Notes: generated by a model not told the origin, from the sequence alone. A stretch of 64,000 nt of DNA from Halovenus aranensis (GCF_900100385.1 NZ_FNFC01000010.1:97899-161898); one strand, 5' to 3'; positions 18,750 through 28,706 are shown, numbered from the stretch's first letter. Program-made: numbers and translations.

Positions 18750-19052
18750 TCACAGCTCCCGGGCGCGCTCTGCGTCGAAGGACAGCTCTGTCTCGTCGAG
18801 TTGGGTCGTGAGCCCGCGGTCGTGGGCGATTTCGAGCCACTCGGCAATCGAGACGCCCGCCAGCCGCGCGGCCTGGTTGACCGACACGTCGTCGCTCTGG
18901 TAGCGCTCGACGGCGTGCCTGGTACGGAGGGTTTCGATACCTTCACGAAGCGCCTGCCGCATAGTCGTGCTCCTGTCCTGTTCGAGCAACGCGGCGACTT
19001 CGTCCAGCTCCGCCTTCTCGTCGTCGCCAATCCGGACGCTTACTGTCGGCAT
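18750..19052 (-). CDS. UPF0175-family antitoxin
   Basis: 100 residues. An N-terminal ribbon-helix-helix-like segment (TVSVRIGDDEKAELDEV, QDRSTTMRQALREG) is followed by the UPF0175 motif NQAARLAGVSIAEWLEIAHDRG. It probably binds its promoter and neutralises the PIN protein encoded next. I chose the ATG at 19052: a TATA-like GAATATG lies about 27 bp upstream and overlaps the alternative upstream ATG at 19079, which would then be untranscribed. Confidence 0.82.
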   Translation of the reverse strand: MPTVSVRIGDDEKAELDEVAALLEQDRSTTMRQALREGIETLRTRHAVERYQSDDVSVNQAARLAGVSIAEWLEIAHDRGLTTQLDETELSFDAERAREL

Positions 19053-19136
19053 GTACTGGCTTATTCCGACATATTCCACTTGAAGATGCGGGAAGCGTCG
19101 CTGTCGGCTTGATTCGACCGGCAGAAGACGAGACCG

Positions 19137-19310
19137 CTACTCGGACTGCATCTCTTCGAACTGGTCGAGGAGCTGCTCCGTGGACTCTCCACTCTCGTAC
19201 TCGACGCTACCGCGGTACTCGTTGCGCTCGTCGTCGAAGCTGGCATCTACCTCACTGCTCATGCGCTCACGACGCTCGTGCTCCTCGTTGTCATATGCTC
19301 CCATTGACAT
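19137..19310 (-). CDS. DUF5786 family small protein
   Basis: 57 residues, very acidic, beginning MSMGAYDNEEHERRE, a pattern I associate with haloarchaeal DUF5786. A TATA-like CTTATACC centred 28 bp upstream fits a leaderless start at 19310 rather than the ATG 12 bases further upstream. Function unknown. Confidence 0.78.
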   Translation of the reverse strand: MSMGAYDNEEHERRERMSSEVDASFDDERNEYRGSVEYESGESTEQLLDQFEEMQSE

Positions 19311-19429
19311 CGTATACCACACACACTCTTAGGTGGTATAAGTTATCAATGTAACGGTTATTTGGTACCGAATGACATGATACGGCCGACGGGGTACACG
19401 TATCGGATGGATACCATGAACAGTCGGCG

Positions 19430-22400
19430 TTACACCCAGTAGCCGAGGACGTGAACGCCCGCAACAACAGCAGTCCCACCGACGAGCGCGGCCCGCCGGG
19501 AGCCGACGAAGACGGCGGGACTGCTTCCCTCGCTTTCCCCTTCACTGTCGTCGTCCGGTGGTTCATCGTCACGGTCCTGGCTCTCCGTGTCGTCGTCTTC
19601 GTCTGTTTGGCCGCCGTCTGCCTGGGTCTCGTTGTTGGCACCGGCTTCGACGACCAACTCCCGGGTCACCGTGTCGTCTGGCGTCTGGATGCGGAGGGTG
19701 TAGGTTCCCGGCTCGCTGTCGATAGCCGTCCCGAACTGCACCGTCTCGTTCCCTCCCGGCGGCAGGGACACCGAGACGTTGTCGACTTCTGTGCCGTCGA
19801 CGGCAAGCGTCACCGGGCCGTCTCCGGCGACCGTTCCCGTGTTGTTGACGACGGCAGTCGGGCTGATTGTGGCGCCCTGCTCGACTGTCGTGGTCACGTT
19901 GACACGCCGGAGGTCGAACACCGCGGCGGGTTCCTCGATACGTACCTCGACGGTCCGTTGGTCGTCGGGTGTTCGGACCGTAAGCGTGTAGTTCCCCGGC
20001 CCCAGCCCCACGAGTTCGTCAGCGAAGGTGTAGGTCACGTCTTGGCCGGCCAGCAGGCGCGGCGTGCGCTCGCCGATGACCTCCCCGTCACGGAGTAACT
20101 CGACAGTCTCGGTGCCGTTGATAGTACCCGTATTCCGGACAGTCGTCTCGAAGGCAAGACCTGCGGTGCCGTTGCCGACCGTCGGTGTTGCAGTGATATC
20201 TGTCACCTCGACGGTCGTCTCGGCCTCCTCGACGACGAGCACTCGTCCCTCCGTGTCGTCCGGAGTCTGGACTTCGAGGGTGTACTCGCCGGGACCGATG
20301 CTGTCCATCGCCTCCTCGAAATGCAGTCGCTTGCTCTCGCCGGGGACCAGCGACAGCGACTCCCTCGCGACGACATCGCCGTCGAGGAGTAACTCGACTG
20401 TCTTGTTATCGGTGAGGACACCGGTGTTGACGACAACTGTCGACATCTGTGCGACGGTTCCGTTGGTCGTTACCACCGAATCGGTCATCAGACTCTCGAT
20501 TTGGAACTCACCGCCCACGTTACCGCGGTCGACGACTGCAAGCTCTCGCTCGTCGAGTTTCTGGTCGGCCGCCCAGAACTGAATCGAGACGTCTGCGCCC
20601 GCCTCTAGCATCGACAGGTCCGTCTGGACGGAGAACGTCCCGTCACTCGCGACGCTGATGTCCGAAATCTCGACTCGCCGCGACGACTCTCTGATGTCGA
20701 TGACCATCTCGACCGGACGTGGCCCTCCCGGGAAGAGATTTGTCTCTCCGGAAATCGTCGCGGTGGCGTTGGGGACCACCAGTCGTCCGTCCTGTGTCGT
20801 TCGGTCGTATCGCAAAAACCGGTCTTCGATATCGAACGTCGACGTGCGCGTCACGTTCGCCTCTCCCGGCGTGAGGTAGGGGTAGTAGTTTGCGTGTCGC
20901 CCCTGATACGACGGCGCAAACGGGTCCGGGAGCGTATCTCCTTCGGTGCGTCCGAACCTGTATCGCTCGTCTGGCGGACGGACGTACGTCATCCGCACCT
21001 CGTACTTGTCGCCTCCCTCCGGCTGTGGGTCGAATGGCTCGAGTACACGCGTATCCACGAGCACGTAGAACCGCTCCATCTGGAGCGGGTTCTCGTATCC
21101 CGGGACGAGACCGATGCTCACGTCATCTAGCGACGCATCGAACAGGTCGACCGACGTTTCCGCCCTGTTTCGTCCCGGATTCTTGTGGACGAGTTCGAGC
21201 TCTATCCCCTCCGGACGGTCGAGCAACTTCTTGAACTCACGGGGTTTGATGAGCTCCCCGCCCGAGCCAAAGCGGCCCGAACCGAGCGCGTCGAGCAACG
21301 CCCCGTACATGCCAGTCGCTTCGGCCTCGATGAGCAGTCGGTCGCCGTTCGTGAGCGTCCCGCCCTCTATACCCCTGCTTGCGAGCCCTTCCATCCCACC
21401 GGGCTGTAGGTCTTGGGCACTGCCGGACTCGAAATCGACCGACTGCTCGTCCGCGTTCCCCGGGGGCAGACGGTAGGTCGTCACGTTCTCCAGGGAGGGT
21501 CGTGTCAGGGTGAGCGTCCCACGGTCGAGCGGGTATCGGGCGTCCGGGAACCCTTCCTCTGTGACGACGAGGGAGTCTCCGCCGCCGATAACCATGCTGA
21601 TGTTGCTGCCCGGCTGGAGCGGCCGTATCTGTGTGCCGGCGTTGACGGCGTCCCGGTAGCCCGACAGCGTCGTCGCAATCTGCTCGCGGTCTTCGTTTTG
21701 GAACAGCAAGTCGCTGAACACAGAGGAGTCCGGTGGCTCGGTATCGGGGCCGAGGTCGTGGGCGTAGCTGGTCACGTCACCGCTGGTTGGGATATAGACC
21801 TCGTCGGACGGCCGGTCTGTGCCGACGAGCCGCGTATTGATAGTAAACGTCGCCGACCCGCTGACGTGGAGAATATCGAACGGTGCCGAGGTCTGCTCGC
21901 CGTTGGCCGACCGGTCGCCGCCGACGATGATGTACGCCTCGTCGAGTTCGTTGACCGAGACACTGACCGTGACGAAATCGCCGGCAGTTCCGACGTAGTC
22001 ACCGTCTCCCACCGAACTCGCAGTCCCCTCGAAGTTGGCGTTCTCGGGGTTGTACTCGGTTCCAACCTCGAATGCGCCTTCGACACGCGTCGTCTCGACG
22101 TTGCCGAACACGTCGGTCATCACGAGTTTCAGGCTGTGTGTCCCGCCGGCGAGTGCGTCGGTACTGGACGGGTCGACTTCCAGCCGCTGGTCTGTCCCCT
22201 GCGGGACCGTCTGTTCGAGGACGGTGTTGCCGTTCGGACCCTGATACTGCAGTGTTACGCTCTGGATGTTCGTCCCGACGGCCGTGTAATCGATAAACAG
22301 CGTCTCGTCGACATCGACGAACTCGGGGGTAACCTTGTCGATTGACGGTCCCTCCTCGATGACTGCGGTGGCCGCGAAGGCGTCTTCGAGCGTGTCCGTA

Positions 22401-23887
22401 TCGGTGCCGCCGAACTCGTCTTCGACAAAGAGCGTCACGTCGTACTGCCCCTCTCTGTAGGCCGCCAGCGCGTCCTGGTCGATGGTGTACTCCTCTTTCT
22501 TGCCGGGGTCGACAGCCCTGTCGAGCACGGTCGCGCCGCTGGGGCCTGTGACACGAAGCCGCGCCTCCTTCAGGTTTACCCCCGCGGCGGTGTAGGTGAC
22601 GTTTACGCTGTCGTCGACATCGAGCCGGTCGGGCGAGACGCCTTCGACCGTCGGACCGGCTTCGAGTGTCGCGTTCGGGACGTTAATCGACGCCGCGTCG
22701 ATGTCAGTCAGCGCCGTCACGTTGACCGGGAGTGACTCGGGGTCGTAGGTGAACGTCAGCTCTGCCTGGCTGTTCGGCGACAGGAACACCTCCTGTGTCT
22801 CGACTTGCTCGCCGTCGACTTCGAAGGCGACGGTCTGGTCGGTGCCTGCCGGGTCCTGGTTTGTGATGACAGTGGTGACGGTGACAGTCTCGTCGGCGTA
22901 GCTCCCCGCAATCGAGCTGACCTCGACAGTCCCGACCTGCATCGAATCTGAGTCGAGTTCGGTCTGGACACGCGCGGTCAGCGGGACCGACTCGGGGTCG
23001 TATGTAAACGTCAGGTCGGTCGTCTCTCCCGGTGCAAGCGAGACGTTCTGTCGGTCGATTTCCTGGCCGTCGACGTCGAAGACGACAGGCTGTTGGGCCG
23101 CAATCGACTCGTCGTTACGGACTGTTGTATCGACGGTCACTGTCCCGTTCCGGCGGACGGCATCGAGTGCCGTGACAGTGAACTGTGCCGCCTTCAGTAC
23201 CGTGAGCGTCCCGCTAACGGTTTCCTCGGGCGTTTTGACGGTGTAGCTGTAGGTCCCGGGGCTCAAACCCGGCTGGACGTTCGAGAAGGCGAGGTCTGTC
23301 GAGCCCTCGGCGGGGATTGTGACGCCGCTTTTACTCGCGTACGTCGTGCCGTCGACGAGTAGTGTCACGTCTTCTGTTCCGTCGAGCGTGCCGACGTTCC
23401 GGACAGTCGTGCTGAGGTTGAACGAGTTGCCGCTGACGATTGTCTTGCTGGTCGGCTCGAGGCTCTCGATTGCGAAATACGACCACCGGACTGTGACGAC
23501 CGTCGAGTCGGCGTCGTTGGCGCTGCTCACTTTCGGCGTGATAGTACGCTCGTAGTCGGGGGCAGGACTCGCCTCAGGAACCGGGACGTTCTCCCAGGTC
23601 AGCGTCACTGTTGTCGAGTTCCCGGCGTCGAGCGCGACTGTCGTCGAGTTCAGGGTGTTACCGTTTCCGTCCGTGAGTGTTATCTCCTGCTCGTCGCTGG
23701 CGTTGCCCTCGTTTGTCACGGTCACGTCGACAGCGAGGTCGCTGTTGCCGTCGACGGCATCGCTCGTGTTCATCGTGACCGTGAAGTCGGCTTCGCTGTC
23801 TGCGAGGGCGGGTGCGCTCCCGGCGAAGACGAGGACTGTCGTCAGGGCGAGCGCGAACGCCGCGATAGCGCGAATGGTCGGTGTCAT
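19430..23887 (-). CDS. Giant CARDB-repeat surface protein
   Basis: 1485 residues. Sec-type signal peptide (about 1-30, ending PALADSEA). About four CARDB/Ig-like repeats (30-410) follow, each with a V-x-N-x-G and a DG-x-V-x(n)-V-x-L-x-PG pattern, then two Ig-like repeats (about 410-640). A unique 640-1120 central region contains a structured D/E-rich domain. Four more CARDB repeats (about 1120-1425) come next, then an acidic Glu/Asp/Ser linker, and a C-terminal helix (AALVGGTAVVAGVHVLGYW) anchoring it in the membrane. No PGF-CTERM motif. A cell-surface adhesin or stalk is likely. Composition and codon use match the host. Confidence 0.83.
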   Translation of the reverse strand: MTPTIRAIAAFALALTTVLVFAGSAPALADSEADFTVTMNTSDAVDGNSDLAVDVTVTNEGNASDEQEITLTDGNGNTLNSTTVALDAGNSTTVTLTWENVPVPEASPAPDYERTITPKVSSANDADSTVVTVRWSYFAIESLEPTSKTIVSGNSFNLSTTVRNVGTLDGTEDVTLLVDGTTYASKSGVTIPAEGSTDLAFSNVQPGLSPGTYSYTVKTPEETVSGTLTVLKAAQFTVTALDAVRRNGTVTVDTTVRNDESIAAQQPVVFDVDGQEIDRQNVSLAPGETTDLTFTYDPESVPLTARVQTELDSDSMQVGTVEVSSIAGSYADETVTVTTVITNQDPAGTDQTVAFEVDGEQVETQEVFLSPNSQAELTFTYDPESLPVNVTALTDIDAASINVPNATLEAGPTVEGVSPDRLDVDDSVNVTYTAAGVNLKEARLRVTGPSGATVLDRAVDPGKKEEYTIDQDALAAYREGQYDVTLFVEDEFGGTDTDTLEDAFAATAVIEEGPSIDKVTPEFVDVDETLFIDYTAVGTNIQSVTLQYQGPNGNTVLEQTVPQGTDQRLEVDPSSTDALAGGTHSLKLVMTDVFGNVETTRVEGAFEVGTEYNPENANFEGTASSVGDGDYVGTAGDFVTVSVSVNELDEAYIIVGGDRSANGEQTSAPFDILHVSGSATFTINTRLVGTDRPSDEVYIPTSGDVTSYAHDLGPDTEPPDSSVFSDLLFQNEDREQIATTLSGYRDAVNAGTQIRPLQPGSNISMVIGGGDSLVVTEEGFPDARYPLDRGTLTLTRPSLENVTTYRLPPGNADEQSVDFESGSAQDLQPGGMEGLASRGIEGGTLTNGDRLLIEAEATGMYGALLDALGSGRFGSGGELIKPREFKKLLDRPEGIELELVHKNPGRNRAETSVDLFDASLDDVSIGLVPGYENPLQMERFYVLVDTRVLEPFDPQPEGGDKYEVRMTYVRPPDERYRFGRTEGDTLPDPFAPSYQGRHANYYPYLTPGEANVTRTSTFDIEDRFLRYDRTTQDGRLVVPNATATISGETNLFPGGPRPVEMVIDIRESSRRVEISDISVASDGTFSVQTDLSMLEAGADVSIQFWAADQKLDERELAVVDRGNVGGEFQIESLMTDSVVTTNGTVAQMSTVVVNTGVLTDNKTVELLLDGDVVARESLSLVPGESKRLHFEEAMDSIGPGEYTLEVQTPDDTEGRVLVVEEAETTVEVTDITATPTVGNGTAGLAFETTVRNTGTINGTETVELLRDGEVIGERTPRLLAGQDVTYTFADELVGLGPGNYTLTVRTPDDQRTVEVRIEEPAAVFDLRRVNVTTTVEQGATISPTAVVNNTGTVAGDGPVTLAVDGTEVDNVSVSLPPGGNETVQFGTAIDSEPGTYTLRIQTPDDTVTRELVVEAGANNETQADGGQTDEDDDTESQDRDDEPPDDDSEGESEGSSPAVFVGSRRAALVGGTAVVAGVHVLGYWV

Positions 23888-24010
23888 ACGGGTATGGAGG
23901 GTTGTCTGCCCAGTCTTCGTCGGGTACGCGTATTAACACTGTGGCTGTATTCTCAACATTGACAACAACACGCGGGGAAACGCTGTAGTGACGACGGCCA
24001 AAGAGAAGAT

Positions 24011-24472
24011 ATGCGAATCAGCGTTATCGGCGGCTCGACGGCCACTGACACACAGTACGAACAGGCCCGAACGGTCGGCAGACTGCTCGGCGAGGCCGGC
24101 CACGAGGTCGTCTGTGGCGGCCTATCTGGCGTCATGGAGGCTGTCTGTCGCGGTGCCTGTGCGGCCGGCGGACACACTATCGGCATCCTGCCCGGCGAGG
24201 ACCACACCACGGCGAACGCACACGTCGAGACGGCCATCGCAACCGGAATGGGAAACGCCCGGAACGCGCTTGTCGTGTTGAACGGCGACGCCGCCATCGC
24301 TGTCGACGGCAACACCGGCACGCTCTCGGAACTCGCGCTGGCGGTTGACTACGGTCGACCCGTGGCGGCGCTCGACTCCCCGCGGGTCGAGGGTATCTCT
24401 GGAATCGACTACGTAGACACCCCTGCACAGGCAGTCGACTCCGTTATTGAGGCCCTCGACGGAGGACACTGA
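24011..24472 (+). CDS. TIGR00725 family Rossmann-like protein
   Basis: 153 residues. Starts RISVIGGSTATDTQYEQA and carries the lysine-decarboxylase-like/LOG motif region GGLSGVMEAVCRGA and GILPGEDHTTAN. This is the TIGR00725 group of nucleotide-binding Rossmann proteins related to LOG and DprA, with no confirmed reaction. Divergent from the CARDB gene; followed by a GIY-YIG-like gene 34 bp downstream. Confidence 0.85.
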   Translation: MRISVIGGSTATDTQYEQARTVGRLLGEAGHEVVCGGLSGVMEAVCRGACAAGGHTIGILPGEDHTTANAHVETAIATGMGNARNALVVLNGDAAIAVDGNTGTLSELALAVDYGRPVAALDSPRVEGISGIDYVDTPAQAVDSVIEALDGGH

Positions 24473-24506
24473 AACGCTGATACGGACCGGGCCAGTAGCG
24501 TCGCCT

Positions 24507-24920
24507 ATGACCGGAGGGACGTACACGCTACTCGTCGCGGTGGCCGAGACTGCGACCATCGAGGTCGGCGCACTTGGAGTCCACGACTTCGAGGCGGGCT
24601 GGTACGCCTACGTCGGGAGCGCGCTCGGCAGCGGCGGCTTCAGCCGGGTTGACCGCCACCGCGAACTCGCCGCCGGCGAGCGCGACGTGCGACACTGGCA
24701 TATCGACTATCTGCTCGGGCACGACGAGGCGACGCTGGCGTCGGTCGTCCGAACGGCGGGCGTCGACGCCGAGTGTGCGATAGCCGGCGCTCTCGACGGC
24801 GAGCCGGTGCCTGCGTTTGGCTGTTCGGACTGTGGCTGTGACTCGCATCTGTTCTACAGCCCGGACCGCGACACACTCCACGCGACAGTCGAGGCCGCAC
24901 ACGACACGCAGTCTACCTGA
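24507..24920 (+). CDS. DUF123 (GIY-YIG-like) protein
   Basis: 137 residues. DUF123 pattern: GTYTLLVAV, a conserved GWYAYVGSALGSGG, RVDRHRE, RHWHIDYLL, and a CSDCGCDSHLFY cluster that could bind zinc. Predicted nuclease-like fold of the GIY-YIG superfamily; role unknown. The start at 24507 is the only ATG before the conserved TYTLLV strand. Confidence 0.85.
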   Translation: MTGGTYTLLVAVAETATIEVGALGVHDFEAGWYAYVGSALGSGGFSRVDRHRELAAGERDVRHWHIDYLLGHDEATLASVVRTAGVDAECAIAGALDGEPVPAFGCSDCGCDSHLFYSPDRDTLHATVEAAHDTQST

Positions 24921-24975
24921 TACCGTGGCCCGCTCGAACGGTGCTGTTTACTACCCCGGCCGTCGAAGGCGACGT

Positions 24976-25401
24976 ATGACCGTCCTCATCGCCTACGACG
25001 GCTCGGACCCGGCACAGGCCGCAGTCGAGTACGCAGTCAGCGAACACCCCGAGGAGGACCTGGTCCTCCTGCACACTGTCGAGGCCGCGAGCGGGTCGCT
25101 CGATGCGACAGTCAACATGATTCAGAAGGCGCTGAAAGACCAGCGCGAGGAGGTCGAAGCGGACTTCATCGACGAGGTGACCGACCTGCTCGCCGACAGA
25201 GACGTCGAGTACACCACTGAGGTGAGCGTCGGCGACCCGGCTCACGAGGTCGTCGACTACGCCGAGGAACACGATATCGACCACATCGTCGTCGGCAATC
25301 ACGGCCGCGAGGGAGCCAGCCGCATCTTCCTCGGCAACTCTGCCGAGGCAATCGTCCGGCGCTCGCCTGTCACCGTGACTGTCGTCCGCGACGAAGAGTG
25401 A
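24976..25401 (+). CDS. Universal stress protein (UspA)
   Basis: 141 residues, single USP domain. Start MTVLIAYDGSDPAQAAVEYA; ATP-binding loop GNHGREGASRIFLGNSAEAIVRRSPVTV shows the G-x2-G-x(9)-G-S/N pattern. Cytoplasmic stress protein. It abuts the convergent oxidoreductase gene. Confidence 0.9.
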   Translation: MTVLIAYDGSDPAQAAVEYAVSEHPEEDLVLLHTVEAASGSLDATVNMIQKALKDQREEVEADFIDEVTDLLADRDVEYTTEVSVGDPAHEVVDYAEEHDIDHIVVGNHGREGASRIFLGNSAEAIVRRSPVTVTVVRDEE

Positions 25402-26439
25402 CTACTGGGCGTTGACGATTCGCTCGCCGACATCGAGACCGTTCGCCAGCGCCGCGTGGACGCGGGCCTCGCCGGCGACCCAGTCGCCCAGACAGTACAG
25501 CCCCTCTCGCTGTGCCGAGTCGAGTGGCCCTGTCTCGACACCCTCTTCGGGAAGCGCGTATCGCCATCCCTGGTGGTCGCTCCAGGTCGGCGACCGCAGT
25601 CGCTCGTCGCCGACGATGTCGGCCGCGTAGTCTGCCAGTTTTGCCACGTTCTCCGCGGGGTCGTCGTCGTAGTGGGCCGTCGACCACGGCCCACTCGCCT
25701 GGACGACTAGCAGTGACTCGCCGTCGGGGACGTGGCCGGCCTTGCACTCCTCGCGGGAAATCCAGCCCACGTCGTGGTCTTTGCCGGGGTTGACGAGCCC
25801 GTAGTAGGGAACGTCGAGTTCGAACTCGTAGCGGAGGACGGCGGTCCAGATACTGCGGTACTCGACGGCCTCGACGGCCGCGACGAGGGCCTCCCGAGCC
25901 GAGGAGTCCCAGTCGGCCTCCCGGAGCAACGCGGCGGTCTGTGGGGCTGGCGGATTCATCACGAGCACGTCGAACGGTCCCCACTCGGTCCCGTCGGTGC
26001 CGACCGCCGTCCAGGTGCCGGCCTCGCGCCGGAGCGACTCGACCCGCGTACGTCGGTGAACGGTGGCGTCCGTCCGGCCGAACAGCCGTTTGGCTATCTG
26101 GGTGAGTCCCTGCCGGTAGGTCCACTTCCTGTCGTCGGCGTCCCGGCCGGGTGCGACGGTTCCGTCCTCATCGAAGGTGTAAATGGGCTCGGGGATGTCG
26201 ACCAGTCCCTCGGTGTCGAGCTGTTCGGTCAGCAACTCCACGACGCGCTCGTCGTCGTCTTTGACGTAGTTCGCGCCGTAATCGTAGGTCACCCCCTCGT
26301 GGCGACGGGTGGCCGCGCGGCCACAGAGGCCACCCGACTTTTCGAGCACTGTTACGTCGGCGTCTGGAAGCGCCTCGTCGAGGACGAACGCCGCCGCGGC
26401 GCTCCCAGCGCCGGCGCCGACGATGCCGATAGCAGTCAT
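25402..26439 (-). CDS. FAD-dependent oxidoreductase (renalase-like)
   Basis: 345 residues. N-terminal dinucleotide-binding GIVGAGAGSAAAAFVL, followed by LEKSGGLCGRAATRRHEG (the GR-x2-T/S-R motif of monoamine-oxidase-like flavoproteins), and a C-terminal LYCLGDWVAGEARVHAALANG that closes the FAD site. It is of the renalase/prenylcysteine-oxidase-like group; substrate unknown. The ATG at 26439 follows another ATG at 26442; either gives the same Rossmann start. Confidence 0.85.
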   Translation of the reverse strand: MTAIGIVGAGAGSAAAAFVLDEALPDADVTVLEKSGGLCGRAATRRHEGVTYDYGANYVKDDDERVVELLTEQLDTEGLVDIPEPIYTFDEDGTVAPGRDADDRKWTYRQGLTQIAKRLFGRTDATVHRRTRVESLRREAGTWTAVGTDGTEWGPFDVLVMNPPAPQTAALLREADWDSSAREALVAAVEAVEYRSIWTAVLRYEFELDVPYYGLVNPGKDHDVGWISREECKAGHVPDGESLLVVQASGPWSTAHYDDDPAENVAKLADYAADIVGDERLRSPTWSDHQGWRYALPEEGVETGPLDSAQREGLYCLGDWVAGEARVHAALANGLDVGERIVNAQ

Positions 26440-26481
26440 CATCTCGCACTTGGAGTGGAGGGGCATAAACCCCACCCGTAG

Positions 26482-27246
26482 TCACTTCACGAGGTAGCCG
26501 CCGTCGACGACGAGCGTGTGGCCGTGGATGTAGCGGCCGCCGTCGCTCGCCAGCAACGTCGCCGCCGGCGCAACGTCTTCGGGCTGACCGACGAAAGACG
26601 TGAGCACGCCGTCGAGCAGTTGCTGTTCGTCTTGTTCTGTCTCGACTGGTGTCATTCCAGACTCGACCGGCCCGGGACAGATGGCGTTGACCGCGATTCC
26701 ATCGGGGCCGTAATCGAGTGCCATCTGGCGCGTGAGTCCCGCGACCGCGCCTTTCGAGGCGACGTAGGCCGCCTTCTCGGTGTCGTCGCCCCCGCGGAGG
26801 CCGCGCTGGGAGGCGATGTTGATGATGCGGCCGCTGTCGCTGTCGCGGATGTGGGGCACTGCGTGTTTCGAACACCGCATGACACCCTTGACGTTGACAT
26901 CCTGAACGCGGTCCCACTCGTTTTCTGTCACCTCCTCGACGGAGCCGTCGCTCGTGACGCCGGCGCTGTTTACCAGGATGTCGAGGCCGCCGTACTCGTC
27001 GAGCGCCCGTTCGAGGGTCGCCTCGACGGAGTCCTCGTCGGTCACATCCGTCTGTTCGAAGACGGCGGTCCCGCCGTCGTCCTCGATGACTGCGAGAGTC
27101 GTCTTCTCGTCGTCTGGGACGCGCGAGGTCTCTCTGATGTCCGCGAGTACGAGGTTTGCACCCTCTCGTGCGAATTCGATGGCAATCGCCCGGCCGATGC
27201 CGCTCGATGCGCCGGTGACGACCGCGGTCCTGCCGTCGAGTTTCAT
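26482..27246 (-). CDS. Short-chain dehydrogenase/reductase
   Basis: 254 residues. Classical SDR: VTGASSGIGRAIAIEF cofactor loop, NSAGV, catalytic Ser in INIASQ, Tyr-Lys in AAYVASKGAVAG, ending VVDGGYLVK. NAD(P)-dependent oxidoreductase. The ATG at 27246 overlaps the stop of the upstream epimerase gene (ATGA), so the pair is an operon, likely in sugar or glucose-dehydrogenase-type metabolism. Confidence 0.9.
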   Translation of the reverse strand: MKLDGRTAVVTGASSGIGRAIAIEFAREGANLVLADIRETSRVPDDEKTTLAVIEDDGGTAVFEQTDVTDEDSVEATLERALDEYGGLDILVNSAGVTSDGSVEEVTENEWDRVQDVNVKGVMRCSKHAVPHIRDSDSGRIINIASQRGLRGGDDTEKAAYVASKGAVAGLTRQMALDYGPDGIAVNAICPGPVESGMTPVETEQDEQQLLDGVLTSFVGQPEDVAPAATLLASDGGRYIHGHTLVVDGGYLVK

Positions 27247-28136
27247 CTGTCGGCCTCCAGTGGCGACGCGACGCTCTCGGTCTCGGCCGTGTGCCAGGAG
27301 TGACGCGGCTCCCAGCCGAGGTCGCGTTTTGCCTTGGCAGTCGAAAAGGCCGCGCGGTCGCCCTCGATATCGCACTCAGGGGCGCGGTCGCCCCACGCCG
27401 CCGCGACCGCCTCGGCAGTCGGCTCGTCGACGTAGTTGTCTTCGGCGACCGCGATGTAGGATTCGTGGCCGGTCGTCTCGGCTGCGAGCGCCCGCCCGAC
27501 CAGTCGAGCCACGTCCCGCACGTCGACGTACGACCAGAGGCTTCCCGACGGCGTCGGGTTCTCGATATCGAAGCCTTCTCTGATGGCCGCCGTTTCGTAC
27601 TCGCCGGGTACCTGAATCCAGGAGGGCTGGAGCGACGTGACCGAGACGCCGTACGTTCGGACCGTGCGCTCGGCGACGAGTTCGCCGACGACCTTCGAGG
27701 TGCCGTATGCGTCCTCGGGCCGCTGTGGATGTGTCTCGTCGACTGGGAGCGACGCCAGGGGACGAGCTTCCTCGCCGGCGGTGACGCCGTAAGTCGCCTC
27801 GCTCGAACTCCAGACCACGTCTGCCCCGACCTCGCCAGCGGCGGTCAGGACGTTGTACGTACTGGTGACGTTGTGGACGAACGTCTCCGTCCCGGCGCGG
27901 TGGCCGGCCCCCGGCACTGCCGCGAGGTGGACAACACCATCCGGCTCCACGTCGTGGATAATCTCCCAGATTGGGCCCTGCTCTGTGAGGTCTGCCGCGA
28001 GATATTCGACGCCTTCCGGCGACTCACCGTGGGGTTCGTGGCGGTCGACGCCGAGTACGTCGTACTCGTCTGCCAGTTCCGCGACGGTCCACCGGCCGAG
28101 GGTTCCGAGCGCGCCGGTGACGAGGACTGTCTCCAT
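27243..28136 (-). CDS. NAD-dependent epimerase/dehydratase
   Basis: 297 residues, extended SDR. VTGALGTLGRWTVAEL at the start, HLAAVPGAGHR, catalytic Tyr-Lys in DAYGTSKVVGEL. Acts on an NDP-sugar or sugar acid; haloarchaeal relatives are often assigned to uronate metabolism. Overlaps the following SDR gene by ATGA. Confidence 0.87.
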   Translation of the reverse strand: METVLVTGALGTLGRWTVAELADEYDVLGVDRHEPHGESPEGVEYLAADLTEQGPIWEIIHDVEPDGVVHLAAVPGAGHRAGTETFVHNVTSTYNVLTAAGEVGADVVWSSSEATYGVTAGEEARPLASLPVDETHPQRPEDAYGTSKVVGELVAERTVRTYGVSVTSLQPSWIQVPGEYETAAIREGFDIENPTPSGSLWSYVDVRDVARLVGRALAAETTGHESYIAVAEDNYVDEPTAEAVAAAWGDRAPECDIEGDRAAFSTAKAKRDLGWEPRHSWHTAETESVASPLEADR

Positions 28137-28181
28137 ACCGACTCCCGAGCGCGACCGGACTTAGCTTCGGTGGTCTGTAAC

Positions 28182-28706
28182 TTAGAACAGCCGCGGCGTC
28201 AGCGGATACTGCCAGGCTTCTCCCTCGCTCGCCTTGAGTGCGGCGAGTACGATGAGCGCGAAATCCAGTATCGGGAGAAGGACAACGAGGACGAACCCGA
28301 CGAGCACGACGACCAGCACCGTCGAGACGGCGAGGTACACGGCGAACACAATCTGCCAGTTCATCGCGTTCGCGGCGTTTCGCTGGACGAATGGGTCGTC
28401 GGTGACGATATGGACCACCAGCGGACCGACGACCCAGGTAAACAGCGCGAGGACGTGCGTAATAGCGGCGATGGCTCGCGCCGAGTCGTTGCTGTGGCTG
28501 TAACCCTGTGGGTAACGTTCGGTCTGATACTCGCTCTCGCCGCGGCGAGTGCCCCAGCTGGCGGTCGTTTCGTATCCTCGGTTCTGCTCGCCGCCCTCCC
28601 AGCCGTTTTCCTCGCGTGTTCCGTCGAGTCGTTCGCCACATGCCGGACAGAACCGGTCGTCGGGCTGCACCTCGTCGCCGCAGTGCCGACAGTACCGCTG
28701 GCCCAT
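28182..28706 (-). CDS. Zinc-ribbon plus DUF4870 membrane protein
   Basis: 174 residues. An N-terminal zinc ribbon (YCRHCGDEV ... FCPACGERL), an unstructured linker, then three hydrophobic helices of the DUF4870 type (ITHVLALFTWVVGPL; two close helices in the C-terminal half). The start at 28706 is the last ATG before the zinc ribbon. Function unknown; membrane. Confidence 0.82.
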   Translation of the reverse strand: MGQRYCRHCGDEVQPDDRFCPACGERLDGTREENGWEGGEQNRGYETTASWGTRRGESEYQTERYPQGYSHSNDSARAIAAITHVLALFTWVVGPLVVHIVTDDPFVQRNAANAMNWQIVFAVYLAVSTVLVVVLVGFVLVVLLPILDFALIVLAALKASEGEAWQYPLTPRLF

